A stretch of DNA of 64,000 bases. Source: an uncultured Clostridia bacterium. Lineage in GTDB: Bacteria > Bacillota > Clostridia > Christensenellales > Aristaeellaceae. Below are positions 56,693 to 64,000 of the stretch, piece after piece. The position numbers and the translations under genes are program-made. The notes beneath the pieces were generated by a model. It was not told the DNA's origin. It ran no database searches and saw only the letters and a program-made list of their open reading frames with translations. How positions within the stretch are numbered: position 1 is the first letter of the stretch; every line of letters begins with the position of its first letter. The stretch covers positions 24,623 through 88,622 of the forward strand of contig CAKTZR010000013.1 in assembly GCA_934636105.1 (NCBI GenBank), given 5' to 3'.

Positions 56693-57628
56693 TTAAATCT
56701 CCATATACACGCCCGCCCACGTCAGGCCGCCGCCGAAGCCGACGAGAACCATCTTCTGACCGGGTTTCAGCAGGCCGTTTTCGTGCATTTCGTCCAGCGC
56801 GAGGGGGATGCTGGCTGCGCTCGTGTTGGCGTAACGGTCGAGATTGCGGTAAAATTTTTCGGCGGGCATGCCGAGACGACGGATGCTTGCATCCAAAATG
56901 CGCACGTTCGCCTGATGGCAGACGACCCAATCGAGATCGTCGGGGGTAATCCCCGCTTTTTCGGTCAAAGCCTTGACGCACTGGGGGATGGTCGTCACGG
57001 CGAAGCGGAAAACGGCCTGCCCGTCCATCGTCATGTGCTGCTCGCGGAGCGGGCCGCCGACGCGGATCAGCGTATCGCCGCGCACGCCGACGATGTGTTC
57101 ATACGGCGCATCCGTGCAAAGTTCGAAGATGGCCGCGCCCGCGCCGTCGCCAAAGAGCACACAGGTGTTGCGGTCGGTCATATCCAGAACGGCGCTCATC
57201 TGTTCCGCGCCGATGACGAGCGCATAGCGCTTTTGGCTGGCCAGCAGCAGGCCGCGCGCGGTTTCCATCGCGAACAGGAAGCCCGCGCAGGCCGCGCCCA
57301 CGTCCATCGCGGGGATATCCTGCGGCAGGTCCAGCGCGGCATGGACAAGACACGCGGTGCTGGGCATGGCATATTCGCCGGAGGAGGTCGCCACGAGCAC
57401 GCAGCCGATGTCCGACGGGTTCAGGCCGCTGCTTTCGAGCGCTGTTTGGGCGGCTTCAATGGCGAGCGTCGTGGTGGTTTCGCCCTCGCCGCAGAAATAG
57501 CGCTGGCGAATGCCCGTGCGGCTGGCGATCCATTCGTCGCTGGTTTCGACATAGCGCTGCATTTCGTCGTTGCTGACGGCGGTTTTGGGCAGCGCGCGCC
57601 CGGTGGAGATGAGTTTCAGTCCGTTCAT
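56693..57628 (-). CDS. fabH: Beta-ketoacyl-ACP synthase III
   Basis: 311 residues. Catalytic triad visible: Cys114 in DVGAACAGFLFAM, His in DWVVCHQANVRILD and Asn in YANTSAASIPLALD. The end GFGGGLTWAGVYMEI is standard. Starts fatty acid chains from acetyl- or branched acyl-CoA and malonyl-ACP. Located between acpP and fabD; no fapR or fabK/fabG in the window. Confidence 0.96.
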   Translation of the reverse strand: MNGLKLISTGRALPKTAVSNDEMQRYVETSDEWIASRTGIRQRYFCGEGETTTTLAIEAAQTALESSGLNPSDIGCVLVATSSGEYAMPSTACLVHAALDLPQDIPAMDVGAACAGFLFAMETARGLLLASQKRYALVIGAEQMSAVLDMTDRNTCVLFGDGAGAAIFELCTDAPYEHIVGVRGDTLIRVGGPLREQHMTMDGQAVFRFAVTTIPQCVKALTEKAGITPDDLDWVVCHQANVRILDASIRRLGMPAEKFYRNLDRYANTSAASIPLALDEMHENGLLKPGQKMVLVGFGGGLTWAGVYMEI

Positions 57629-57686
57629 GGAAAAACCTCTTTTCTAAAAAAGCCCGTGCGGACAAAGCCGAACGGGCCAGAAGCGC

Positions 57687-57917
57687 TTACTTGTTTTCCT
57701 GCAGATACTTGAGCAGGTCGCCGACGGTCAGCATGGTCGCCATCAGGCCGTCCGGCATGCTCACGCCGAGCTTATCCTCAATCGCCATGCTCAATTCAAC
57801 GGTATCCAGGCTGTCCGCGCACACATCCGGCACGAGCTGAGCTTCGAGGGTGACGGCGTCGGGGTTGCAGTTTGGCAGCGCCGCGACGATAACTTCTTTG
57901 AGCTGTTCGAGATTCAT
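57687..57917 (-). CDS. acpP: Acyl carrier protein (fatty acid synthesis)
   Basis: 76 residues with Ser36 in CADSLDTVELSMAIEDKLGV as phosphopantetheine site. It differs from most ACPs in having two cysteines before it (PNC, DVC). RBS AAGGAG. First of acpP-fabH-fabD, behind its own promoter. Confidence 0.93.
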   Translation of the reverse strand: MNLEQLKEVIVAALPNCNPDAVTLEAQLVPDVCADSLDTVELSMAIEDKLGVSMPDGLMATMLTVGDLLKYLQENK

Positions 57918-57947
57918 GATGATGTTCTCCTTGCATGTGATGCTTTC

Positions 57948-57975
57948 ATTGTATCAAAGAAGCGGGATTTGTCAA
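57948..57975 (-). promoter_or_regulatory. Promoter of acpP-fabH-fabD
   Basis: - strand consensus TTGACA, 16-bp spacer, TACAAT. The -35 overlaps the stop codon of the upstream SGNH gene. Confidence 0.8.
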
Positions 57976-58973
57976 GTCCCGGAAGCCATCGGCCAATGCT
58001 CGGCGCGATAGGCTTCGTATTGATCCAGCCGGTCGTACCACGCGGAATAGGCCGCGTCGGTTCGATGATCCGCAAGATCGTAATGCGCGGTCAGCCACTT
58101 TCCGAGAAATGCGGTCAGCTTGGCTGCGCCGTCCGGGTTCATGTGGCCGAGATAGTCGTAGCAGTCGGTTTCAAAATCGATGCCCGTTTCCTCGTCGAAC
58201 AGGTTGAGGAAGGGGACGTTCAATTCGTCGGCGAGCAGCTGCGCGCGGTTCATGTTCATCTGCTCCTGCTCGGAGACGGGCGCGGGAAGCGCCATCAGCA
58301 CAGGCTCAATGTCGTTGGCGCGGCAATAGGCAATGATGCGCCGCAGCGCCGCTTCGCCGGGCAGCTCGTCCGCAGTCATTTCATGCGTACGGGTATAAGC
58401 CAGCGGAGCGCCGCGGCCAATGCGCATTTCGCTGCCCATCATAAAGGGTTCGCAATCCACCAGCCGCGCGCTCTGGCCGGAGAGCAGCTCCTCCCAGCGG
58501 CTGTGATACAGCGAAAACGGCATCATAAATTCGAGCCATTCGTTTTGGGGGAGCGATGCGCGAACCGCGTCAAACTTGGCGAAGGAGAGCGGCACAGCGT
58601 CGAAGAACAGATGGCGATAGCTGTACGTCCATTCCAGATCATCGGGCTTATCGATGTAATAAACATCGATCACCGCGAGCTTGGGCTTGTGCGTCTGCGC
58701 GCTGAGCTTCAAAATCTGTTCGGTCATGCCGAGCGTTTCGGAGGAGGTGGCCATGTTGTAGCTGGTCAGGCCGTAATCGCGCCAAAGTTCCATCGGGGTC
58801 ACGCCGTCAAGCACATGGCTCGTGCCCATGAAAAACACGTCGATGTCCTGCTTTTCCGAAAAGAACGAGCCGAATTTTCGCTCTGCGTCGTCGCGGCGGG
58901 TGACACGGTCGCAGAGCAGCAGGCCGCCGACGACGGCAAGAAGAAGGAAAACAACACTCAAAAGACGATTCAT
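57972..58973 (-). CDS. SGNH-type membrane-anchored protein paired with the second MBOAT
   Basis: 333 residues. N-terminal anchor (about 3-22, LLSVVFLLLAVVGGLLLC), external SGNH-like domain with FFMGTSHVLDGVTP (candidate Ser in GTSH) and DYLGHMNPDGAAKL (candidate His), as in AlgJ/AlgX/DHHW proteins. Different subfamily from the two in the dlt-like cluster. ATG 58973 is preferred over an upstream TTG. Works presumably with the MBOAT at 59264, from which a hairpin array separates it. Confidence 0.8.
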   Translation of the reverse strand: MNRLLSVVFLLLAVVGGLLLCDRVTRRDDAERKFGSFFSEKQDIDVFFMGTSHVLDGVTPMELWRDYGLTSYNMATSSETLGMTEQILKLSAQTHKPKLAVIDVYYIDKPDDLEWTYSYRHLFFDAVPLSFAKFDAVRASLPQNEWLEFMMPFSLYHSRWEELLSGQSARLVDCEPFMMGSEMRIGRGAPLAYTRTHEMTADELPGEAALRRIIAYCRANDIEPVLMALPAPVSEQEQMNMNRAQLLADELNVPFLNLFDEETGIDFETDCYDYLGHMNPDGAAKLTAFLGKWLTAHYDLADHRTDAAYSAWYDRLDQYEAYRAEHWPMASGT

Positions 58974-59025
58974 ATGCAACCTTTCGATGCTATACTTCTT
59001 TAATTACAGAAATTTTCGGGAGATT

Positions 59026-59257
59026 TCGTACCTGCGGGTACGACCAAAGGGCTTTCCGATCGCCCTTTGGAAACCTTCGGCTGCAAATACGATTATTTTC
59101 ATAAATAAGGAGGGAGGTGCAGGAACCTCAGGTTCCTGCTGGGGGATTTGAGTCATGCGCCCGCTGTGCGGAAAAAAGCATGATGAAAATCGGAAATCGC
59201 AAGGAGCCGGAACGGCGACTATGCGAGTTTCCCGGACTTGGGGCAAGGCCCCAATCG
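59026..59257. repeat. Hairpin array between the MBOAT and SGNH genes
   Basis: CGTACC/GGTACG (59027), CCAAAGGGC/GCCCTTTGG (59044), GCAGGAACC/GGTTCCTGC (59119) and TTGGGG/CCCCAA (59238). The 59140-59237 part between the last two holds nothing else that I recognise. Confidence 0.8.
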
Positions 59258-59263
59258 TCCCCT

Positions 59264-60694
59264 TTAAAACTGGAAGTAGATGAACGCCTGCGCGCTGTAT
59301 CCCGGCCCCCAAATGCCAAAGACGGCAATCGCCAGAATTGCCAGCACATAGAGCGCGCCGCGCACGAAAACCGGCAGACGGTCGGTCAGCTGGGTCAGCG
59401 TTTTGCGCTTCTCGTGCAGCCATTCAATCGCAAACAGAATCGCGATGCAAACGCCCAGACAGAGCGCCTGCATGCCGGAAAAACCCGTCGCAAGAGTCGA
59501 AGCGCGCCACGCCGTCGGAATGCGCCACAGCATGCCCGCCGCTGCGCTCATCGACGTAGCGCGGAAAATCAGCATCGTGATGAGAATCAGGAAATCCGTC
59601 CACAGCACGCTTGCGACGTGGTGCAGCTTTACGAAGCGCTTCGGCCGCTTCTGCGGCAGAAAGCCTTCAATGACTTGCAGCGCGCCGTTCAGCATGCCCC
59701 ATGCGACATATTTCAGCGCCGCGCCGTGCCACAGGCCGCTGAGCGTGTAAACCATCATCACGTTGAAGGCCTTGCGCTTTTCGCCCCTGCGTCCCGCGCC
59801 GAGCGGCACATAGACGTAATCGCGGAACCACGAGCTCAAGCTGATGTGCCAGCGCGCCCAGAAGTTGGTGACCGAGTGCGCGAAATACGGCTGGCGGAAG
59901 TTAGTCATCAGCTCCACGCCCAGCACCTTGGCCGTGCCGATGGCAATGTAGCTGTATCCCGCAAAATCGCAGAGGTCCTGCACGGCGAATACCGCGGTCG
60001 CCAAAGCGATCTGCGCGCCGGAAGCCGCCGCCCACTGGGAGAAGATCGCGTTCACGTAAATCGCGGCGCGGTCGGCGATGACCACCTTTTCGAAGAAGCC
60101 CAGCAGCATAATCAGCAGGCCGTCCCGCGCACGCCTGAAATCGAAATCATGCGGCTCGGCGAGCTGTTTGAGCAGGCGGCTGCTGCGCTCAATCGGGCCG
60201 GCGACGAGCTGCGGGAAGAACGAGATGAACAGCGCGTAGCGGAAAAGGTTGGTTTCCGCCTTGGTGCGTCCTTTGTACACGTCGATCATGTAGCCCAGCG
60301 CCTGAAAGGTGAAGAAGCTGATACCCACGGGCAGCAGGATATCCACATGCGGCAGCCGAATCGCGAAGCCCAGCGCGCCGCACACGCGGTTCAGCACGTC
60401 GATGAGCATGCCGGTGTATTTGAAATAGCCGAGCATGCCGAGGTTGAAGACAATGCCGCCCACGAGCACCGCCTTGCGCGCCTTTGGGTTTTGAAAGCGC
60501 GAAACCGCCAGCGCGCAGCCGTAGGTGACGATTGTGCTTGCGGCCATCAGCAGCGCGTATTCCGCGTGCCAATTCATATAGAAGTAATAGCTGCTCACCA
60601 GCAGCCAGATCCACCGGATTTTCTTCGGCAGGACGAAATACAGCAGCGTGACGACGGGAAAAAAGATCAAATACGAAAACGAATTGAATATCAT
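59264..60694 (-). CDS. MBOAT family O-acyltransferase (AlgI-like, second copy)
   Basis: 476 residues, about 11 membrane segments, from ATG 60694. LPVGISFFTFQALGYMIDVYKGR, FFPQLVAGPIERSSRLL, FWARWHISLSSWFRDYVYVPLG and the catalytic His in GLWHGAALKYVAWGMLNG. Closer to AlgI/PatA-type O-acetylation proteins than to DltB. No ligase or carrier gene specific for it is nearby; the donor is likely acetyl-CoA or an acyl carrier protein (inference). Starts 28 bp after the EamA stop. Confidence 0.92.
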   Translation of the reverse strand: MIFNSFSYLIFFPVVTLLYFVLPKKIRWIWLLVSSYYFYMNWHAEYALLMAASTIVTYGCALAVSRFQNPKARKAVLVGGIVFNLGMLGYFKYTGMLIDVLNRVCGALGFAIRLPHVDILLPVGISFFTFQALGYMIDVYKGRTKAETNLFRYALFISFFPQLVAGPIERSSRLLKQLAEPHDFDFRRARDGLLIMLLGFFEKVVIADRAAIYVNAIFSQWAAASGAQIALATAVFAVQDLCDFAGYSYIAIGTAKVLGVELMTNFRQPYFAHSVTNFWARWHISLSSWFRDYVYVPLGAGRRGEKRKAFNVMMVYTLSGLWHGAALKYVAWGMLNGALQVIEGFLPQKRPKRFVKLHHVASVLWTDFLILITMLIFRATSMSAAAGMLWRIPTAWRASTLATGFSGMQALCLGVCIAILFAIEWLHEKRKTLTQLTDRLPVFVRGALYVLAILAIAVFGIWGPGYSAQAFIYFQF

Positions 60695-60722
60695 GCGTTC
60701 ACCTTTGAAAAAATTTTCGTGC

Positions 60723-61595
60723 TTAGCGATTTGCTTTCGGCTTGGCGGAAACGACCGCCGCGACAATGCCGCAGCAGATCATCAGCGCGCCGAGGACAAA
60801 GCCGGGCGTGATGGCTTCGTGCAGAAACAGCACGCCGAGGATGGAGGAGACGAGCGGCTGCATCGGGTAGAACATGGAGCAGAAGCTCGCGTCCATCACG
60901 CGGAGGCTGTAATTCCAGAGCGAATGGGTGACGGCCGTGCCGAAAATGCCCATATAGAGCACGGCGAGGATGCTTTCCATCGGGAACGCGCAGGATGCGC
61001 TTTGCAGCTCGATGAGCGACCACGCCCCGGTAAACGGCAGGGCGCAGAGAATCGCGATGAGCGCAATCTGCATCGGGTCATACCGTCCGCTGACGCGCCG
61101 GATGATGATGGAAGCCGTGGACCAGAGAAACACGCTGGCGAGCATCAGCAGCACGCCGACCGCATCCGCCGAACCGCCCACGCCGACGATGATGACCACG
61201 CCGAGCATCGACAGCGCCACGCACGCGACCTTGGCGGGGGTGATGCGCTCGTGCAGAAAGAGCGCGGCGAGAATCGGAATGAAGATGGGGTTCATCGCGC
61301 CCAGCAGGGAGGAAAGCGAGCCGGTCAGCCGGTGAATGCCGAGCATTTGCAGGCAGAAGCTGGCGAAATACCCCGTAAAGCCGATGGCAAAGAGAATCGG
61401 CCCATCTCCCTTTTTCACGGGGATCAGCGCATGGCGCAGCTTCAGCACGATGAAAAGCGCCGGAATGGAGACCAGGTAGCGCAGCGCCAGCAGCGTGACC
61501 GGGGGAATGGTGCGCAGGGCGGCCTTGGAGATGACATATTGGCTGCCCCAAAGCACAAAGGCGGTGAACAGGGGAACCAGATGACGCTTATTCAT
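60723..61595 (-). CDS. EamA/DMT family transporter
   Basis: 290 residues with ten predicted membrane segments in two EamA repeats (ATG 61595: NKRHLVPLFTAFVLWGSQYVISKAAL; second repeat from about 150: VGVLLMLASVFLWSTASIIIRR). Drug/metabolite transporter superfamily; direction and substrate unknown. First gene of the operon with the MBOAT and SGNH genes. Confidence 0.9.
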   Translation of the reverse strand: MNKRHLVPLFTAFVLWGSQYVISKAALRTIPPVTLLALRYLVSIPALFIVLKLRHALIPVKKGDGPILFAIGFTGYFASFCLQMLGIHRLTGSLSSLLGAMNPIFIPILAALFLHERITPAKVACVALSMLGVVIIVGVGGSADAVGVLLMLASVFLWSTASIIIRRVSGRYDPMQIALIAILCALPFTGAWSLIELQSASCAFPMESILAVLYMGIFGTAVTHSLWNYSLRVMDASFCSMFYPMQPLVSSILGVLFLHEAITPGFVLGALMICCGIVAAVVSAKPKANR

Positions 61596-61653
61596 CAAAA
61601 AAACCTCGCTTTCGGAAAAAAGGGAAAGCTGAGCGGATCGACCGCTTCTACCT

Positions 61654-61682
61654 ATTATAAAAGAAAACCGCGCCGTTGTATA
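61654..61682 (-). promoter_or_regulatory. Promoter of the EamA-MBOAT-SGNH operon
   Basis: - strand TATACA, 17-bp spacer, TATAAT. A small dyad AGCGG-5-CCGCT lies just downstream (61632-61646). Confidence 0.6.
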
Positions 61683-61748
61683 GCTTAAAATGCGTTTAGA
61701 TGCGCAAACTTGCACGTTCCATCAAAATCGTCTGTTTTTTGGTGAAAT

Positions 61749-61766
61749 GTTGCAATGAATTGCAAC
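61749..61766. promoter_or_regulatory. Perfect 8-bp inverted repeat, candidate operator
   Basis: GTTGCAAT-GA-ATTGCAAC, midway between the divergent promoters at 61654 and 61837. The rest of the 341-bp gap 61596-61937 is AT-rich and holds no gene. Confidence 0.5.
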
Positions 61767-61836
61767 TGACTGCAAAACTGAAATCGAAAAATGAAAAACA
61801 TTCATCATAAAAGTGAAGAAAACTGAAAGAATCCGC

Positions 61837-61865
61837 TTGTTTTGCGTGGATGATTGCTGTATAAT
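61837..61865 (+). promoter_or_regulatory. Promoter of the branched-chain amino acid ABC operon
   Basis: TTGTTT, 17-bp spacer, consensus TATAAT, 72 bases before the ATG. Confidence 0.82.
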
Positions 61866-61937
61866 ACCACCTATCAACGGCGGGGACAACAAAAGCCCGC
61901 GCCGAAATCTCTTTGAACCTGTATAGGGGGAATTCGT

Positions 61938-63059
61938 ATGAAGAAGTTGTTTGCTGCGGCTATGGCTGCCATGATGACCATGACCGCCTCCTTTGCGATG
62001 GCGGATGGCGCGATCAAGATCGGCGAGATCGGCCCGCTGACCGGCGCGGCCGCGATTTACGGCACGGCCGTGGCCAACGGCGCGCAGATCGCGATTGACG
62101 AGCTGAATGCGCTGGGCGGCCAGCAGTATGAATTGAATGCGCAGGACGACGAGGCCGACGCCGAGAAGTCCGTCAACGCTTACAACAACCTGCTCGACTG
62201 GGGCGCGCAGATGATGCTCGCGACCGTCACCACCAACCCCTGCATCGCCGTTGGCGCGCAGGCGTATGAGGATCGCGTCTTCATGCTCACGCCGTCCGCT
62301 TCCTCTGCGGACGTTACCGCCGATAAGGACAATGTGTATCAGGTCTGCTTCACCGATCCGGCGCAGGGCACCGCTTCCGCGCAGTACATCTCTGAGCGCA
62401 ACCTGGCCACCAAGGTCGCTGTGATTTACAACAACGCTGACGCGTACTCCACCGGCATCTATCAGACCTTCGATGCGAAGGCCAAGGAGCTGGGCCTGGA
62501 TATCGTCGCCGTTTCCACCTTCACCGACGACACCACCGATTTCTCCGTGCAGGTGACCGCCGCGAAGGAAGCGGGCGCTGACCTCGTGTTCCTGCCGATT
62601 TATTACACCCCGGCTTCCATGATCCTCAAGCAGGCCAGCACCATGGGCTATGCGCCGACCTTCTTCGGCTGCGACGGCATGGACGGCATCCTCGCCATCG
62701 AGGGCTTTGACACCAGCTTGGCCGAGGGCCTGATGATGCTGACCCCGTTCGCCGCGGACGCTCAGGATGAGAAGACCGTGTCCTTCGTCACCAAGTATCA
62801 GGAGCAGTTCGGCGGCGTGCCGAACCAGTTCGCCGCGGATGCTTATGACGGCATCTACGCGCTGGCCGCTGCCTGCGAGAAGGCTGGCGTGACCGCCGAC
62901 ACCTCTGCCGAGGACGCCTGCGACATGATCATCGCCGCCATGCAGGAGGTTCAGGTCGAAGGCCTGACCGGCACCATGACTTGGGACGCTTCCGGCACTG
63001 TCACCAAGACTCCGACTGCTGTTGTCATCAAGGATGGCACGTACGTCAGCGCGGAGTAA
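61938..63059 (+). CDS. Branched-chain amino acid type ABC transporter, substrate-binding protein (LivK-like)
   Basis: 373 residues. Signal peptide 1-21 ending SFAMA, with no cysteine, so the protein is not a lipoprotein. Mature start IKIGEIGPLTGAAAIYGTAVANGAQIAIDELNALGG is the family 6 (Peripla_BP_6) signature; a later landmark is VFLPIYYTPASMILKQASTMGY. Binds branched-chain amino acids or similar ligands; exact ligand not evident. Codon use suggests high expression. A hairpin follows before the permease. Confidence 0.92.
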   Translation: MKKLFAAAMAAMMTMTASFAMADGAIKIGEIGPLTGAAAIYGTAVANGAQIAIDELNALGGQQYELNAQDDEADAEKSVNAYNNLLDWGAQMMLATVTTNPCIAVGAQAYEDRVFMLTPSASSADVTADKDNVYQVCFTDPAQGTASAQYISERNLATKVAVIYNNADAYSTGIYQTFDAKAKELGLDIVAVSTFTDDTTDFSVQVTAAKEAGADLVFLPIYYTPASMILKQASTMGYAPTFFGCDGMDGILAIEGFDTSLAEGLMMLTPFAADAQDEKTVSFVTKYQEQFGGVPNQFAADAYDGIYALAAACEKAGVTADTSAEDACDMIIAAMQEVQVEGLTGTMTWDASGTVTKTPTAVVIKDGTYVSAE

Positions 63060-63074
63060 ATAAGCAATCCCAGC

Positions 63075-63111
63075 GTACATGGCTTCGGTCAGCCGGAGCC
63101 ATGTACTTTTG
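63075..63111 (+). terminator. Attenuating terminator between binding protein and permease
   Basis: GTACATGGCTTCGG/CCGGAGCCATGTAC (one G-T), 4-nt loop, then TTTTGTTGT. Confidence 0.8.
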
Positions 63112-63158
63112 TTGTATCTGGTAGATTTCCTCCTACTCAAGCAAATGAGGTGAATGAA

Positions 63159-64000
63159 ATGACACTGTTTCTTTCCTACCTGATTAACGGTATCAGTCTG
63201 GGAAGCGTCTACGCCATCATCGCCCTGGGCTATACGATGGTGTACGGCATCGCCAAAATGCTGAACTTCGCGCATGGCGACGTCATCATGATCGGCGCGT
63301 ATGTTTCCTTCTGCGCGATGCAGTATCTCGGCCTGCCCGCCCTCGTCTCCGTCATGCTGGCGATGGTCGTCTGCACCGTGCTGGGCATTGTGATCGAGGG
63401 CCTGGCCTATAAGCCCCTGCGCCAGGCGCCATCGCTGGCGGTGCTGATTACGGCCATCGGCGTGAGCTATTTCCTCCAGAACAGCGCGCTGCTGATCTGG
63501 GGTTCCGCGCCGAAGAGCTACCCGTCCGTGATTTCCCTCGGCTCGATCACCCTGATGGATGGACAGTTGGTCATTTCCGGCGGAACGATCGTCACCGTGC
63601 TCGCCAATATCGTTATCATGGTTGCGCTCACCCTATTCACCGGACGCACCAAGTTCGGCAAGGCCATGCGCGCCGTTTCCGAGGATAAGGGCGCGGCCGA
63701 GCTGATGGGCATCAACGTCAACCGCACCATTTCGATGACCTTCGCCATCGGCTCCGCGCTGGCGGCCATCGCGGGCGTGCTGCTCTGCTCCGCTTATCCG
63801 ACGCTCCAGCCGACCACCGGTTCCATGCCGGGTATCAAGGCGTTTACCGCAGCTGTTTTCGGCGGCATCGGCTCGATTCCGGGCGCGATGATCGGCGGCG
63901 TGCTGCTGGGTATTATCGAAATCCTCGGCAAGGCGTATGTCTCCACCGAACTGGGCGACGCGCTGGTGTTCGCCGTGCTGATCCTCGTGCTGCTCGTCAA
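63159..64000 (+). CDS. Branched-chain amino acid ABC transporter permease (LivH-like), 3' end outside the window
   Basis: About 280 residues visible, open at the window end. Starts MTLFLSYLINGISLGSVYAI, followed by GYTMVYGIAKMLNFAHGDVIMIGAY, the LivH signature. The conserved coupling-helix region is GKAMRAVSEDKGAAELMGINVNRTI (about 167-191). RBS GAGGTGA. Partner of the binding protein at 61938; livM, livG and livF would be expected to follow. Confidence 0.93.
   Translation, partial: MTLFLSYLINGISLGSVYAIIALGYTMVYGIAKMLNFAHGDVIMIGAYVSFCAMQYLGLPALVSVMLAMVVCTVLGIVIEGLAYKPLRQAPSLAVLITAIGVSYFLQNSALLIWGSAPKSYPSVISLGSITLMDGQLVISGGTIVTVLANIVIMVALTLFTGRTKFGKAMRAVSEDKGAAELMGINVNRTISMTFAIGSALAAIAGVLLCSAYPTLQPTTGSMPGIKAFTAAVFGGIGSIPGAMIGGVLLGIIEILGKAYVSTELGDALVFAVLILVLLV

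Overview
The window looks like chromosomal DNA of a GC-rich, spore-forming, anaerobic member of the Firmicutes/Clostridia, possibly Christensenellales-like (inference). The evidence is a germination protease (gpr), a DacF-type carboxypeptidase, an LPxTG wall-anchored surface protein, Firmicute-type Shine-Dalgarno sequences and SigA-like promoters with 16-18 bp spacers. No rRNA, tRNA, CRISPR array, phage or insertion sequence was seen. Intergenic regions carry a striking set of modular hairpin repeats.

Layout. 1-9.9 kb (+): a tightly packed operon with a serine hydrolase (cut by the window edge), a beta-propeller glycosidase-like protein, a phosphoesterase, two glycerophosphodiesterases, a uridine-kinase-like P-loop kinase, a GH13 sucrose-phosphorylase-type enzyme, a HAD phosphatase and a MATE exporter. 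10.2-12.9 kb: a polar amino acid ABC transporter. 13.1-15.3 kb: a repetitive LPxTG adhesin of lower GC. 15.4-18.5 kb: a LysR regulator and a secreted FMN/FAD fumarate-reductase-like flavoprotein. 18.6-27.1 kb (+): a solute-binding-like protein, rplS, rbgA, rnhB, yraN, a 1306-residue double GT-C glycosyltransferase and a PHP phosphatase. 27.3-31.9 kb (-): a 5-oxoprolinase (pxpABC) operon that also carries both halves of a D-glutamate cyclase as separate genes.

32.1-41.1 kb (-): the most interesting locus, a dlt-like set of MBOAT acyltransferase, two SGNH/DltD-like proteins, an amino acid adenylating ligase, a PLP decarboxylase, a carrier protein and an M18 aminopeptidase. The decarboxylase lying between ligase and carrier suggests that an amino acid is loaded on the carrier, decarboxylated there and transferred to a surface polymer. 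This would be a decarboxylating variant of teichoic acid D-alanylation (inference).

41.2-48.5 kb (+): a BspA-type LRR protein, a SEC-C protein, a decayed sensor kinase, gpr, dacF and a sodium symporter. 48.6-53.8 kb (-): dus, an HD-GYP protein, a small secreted protein of unknown function, rarA, and rpsF-ssb-rpsR. 54.1-55.7 kb (+): obgE and yhbY. 55.7-61.6 kb (-): acpP-fabH-fabD preceded by a second SGNH/MBOAT pair and an EamA transporter. 61.9-64 kb (+): a branched-chain amino acid type ABC transporter running off the window.
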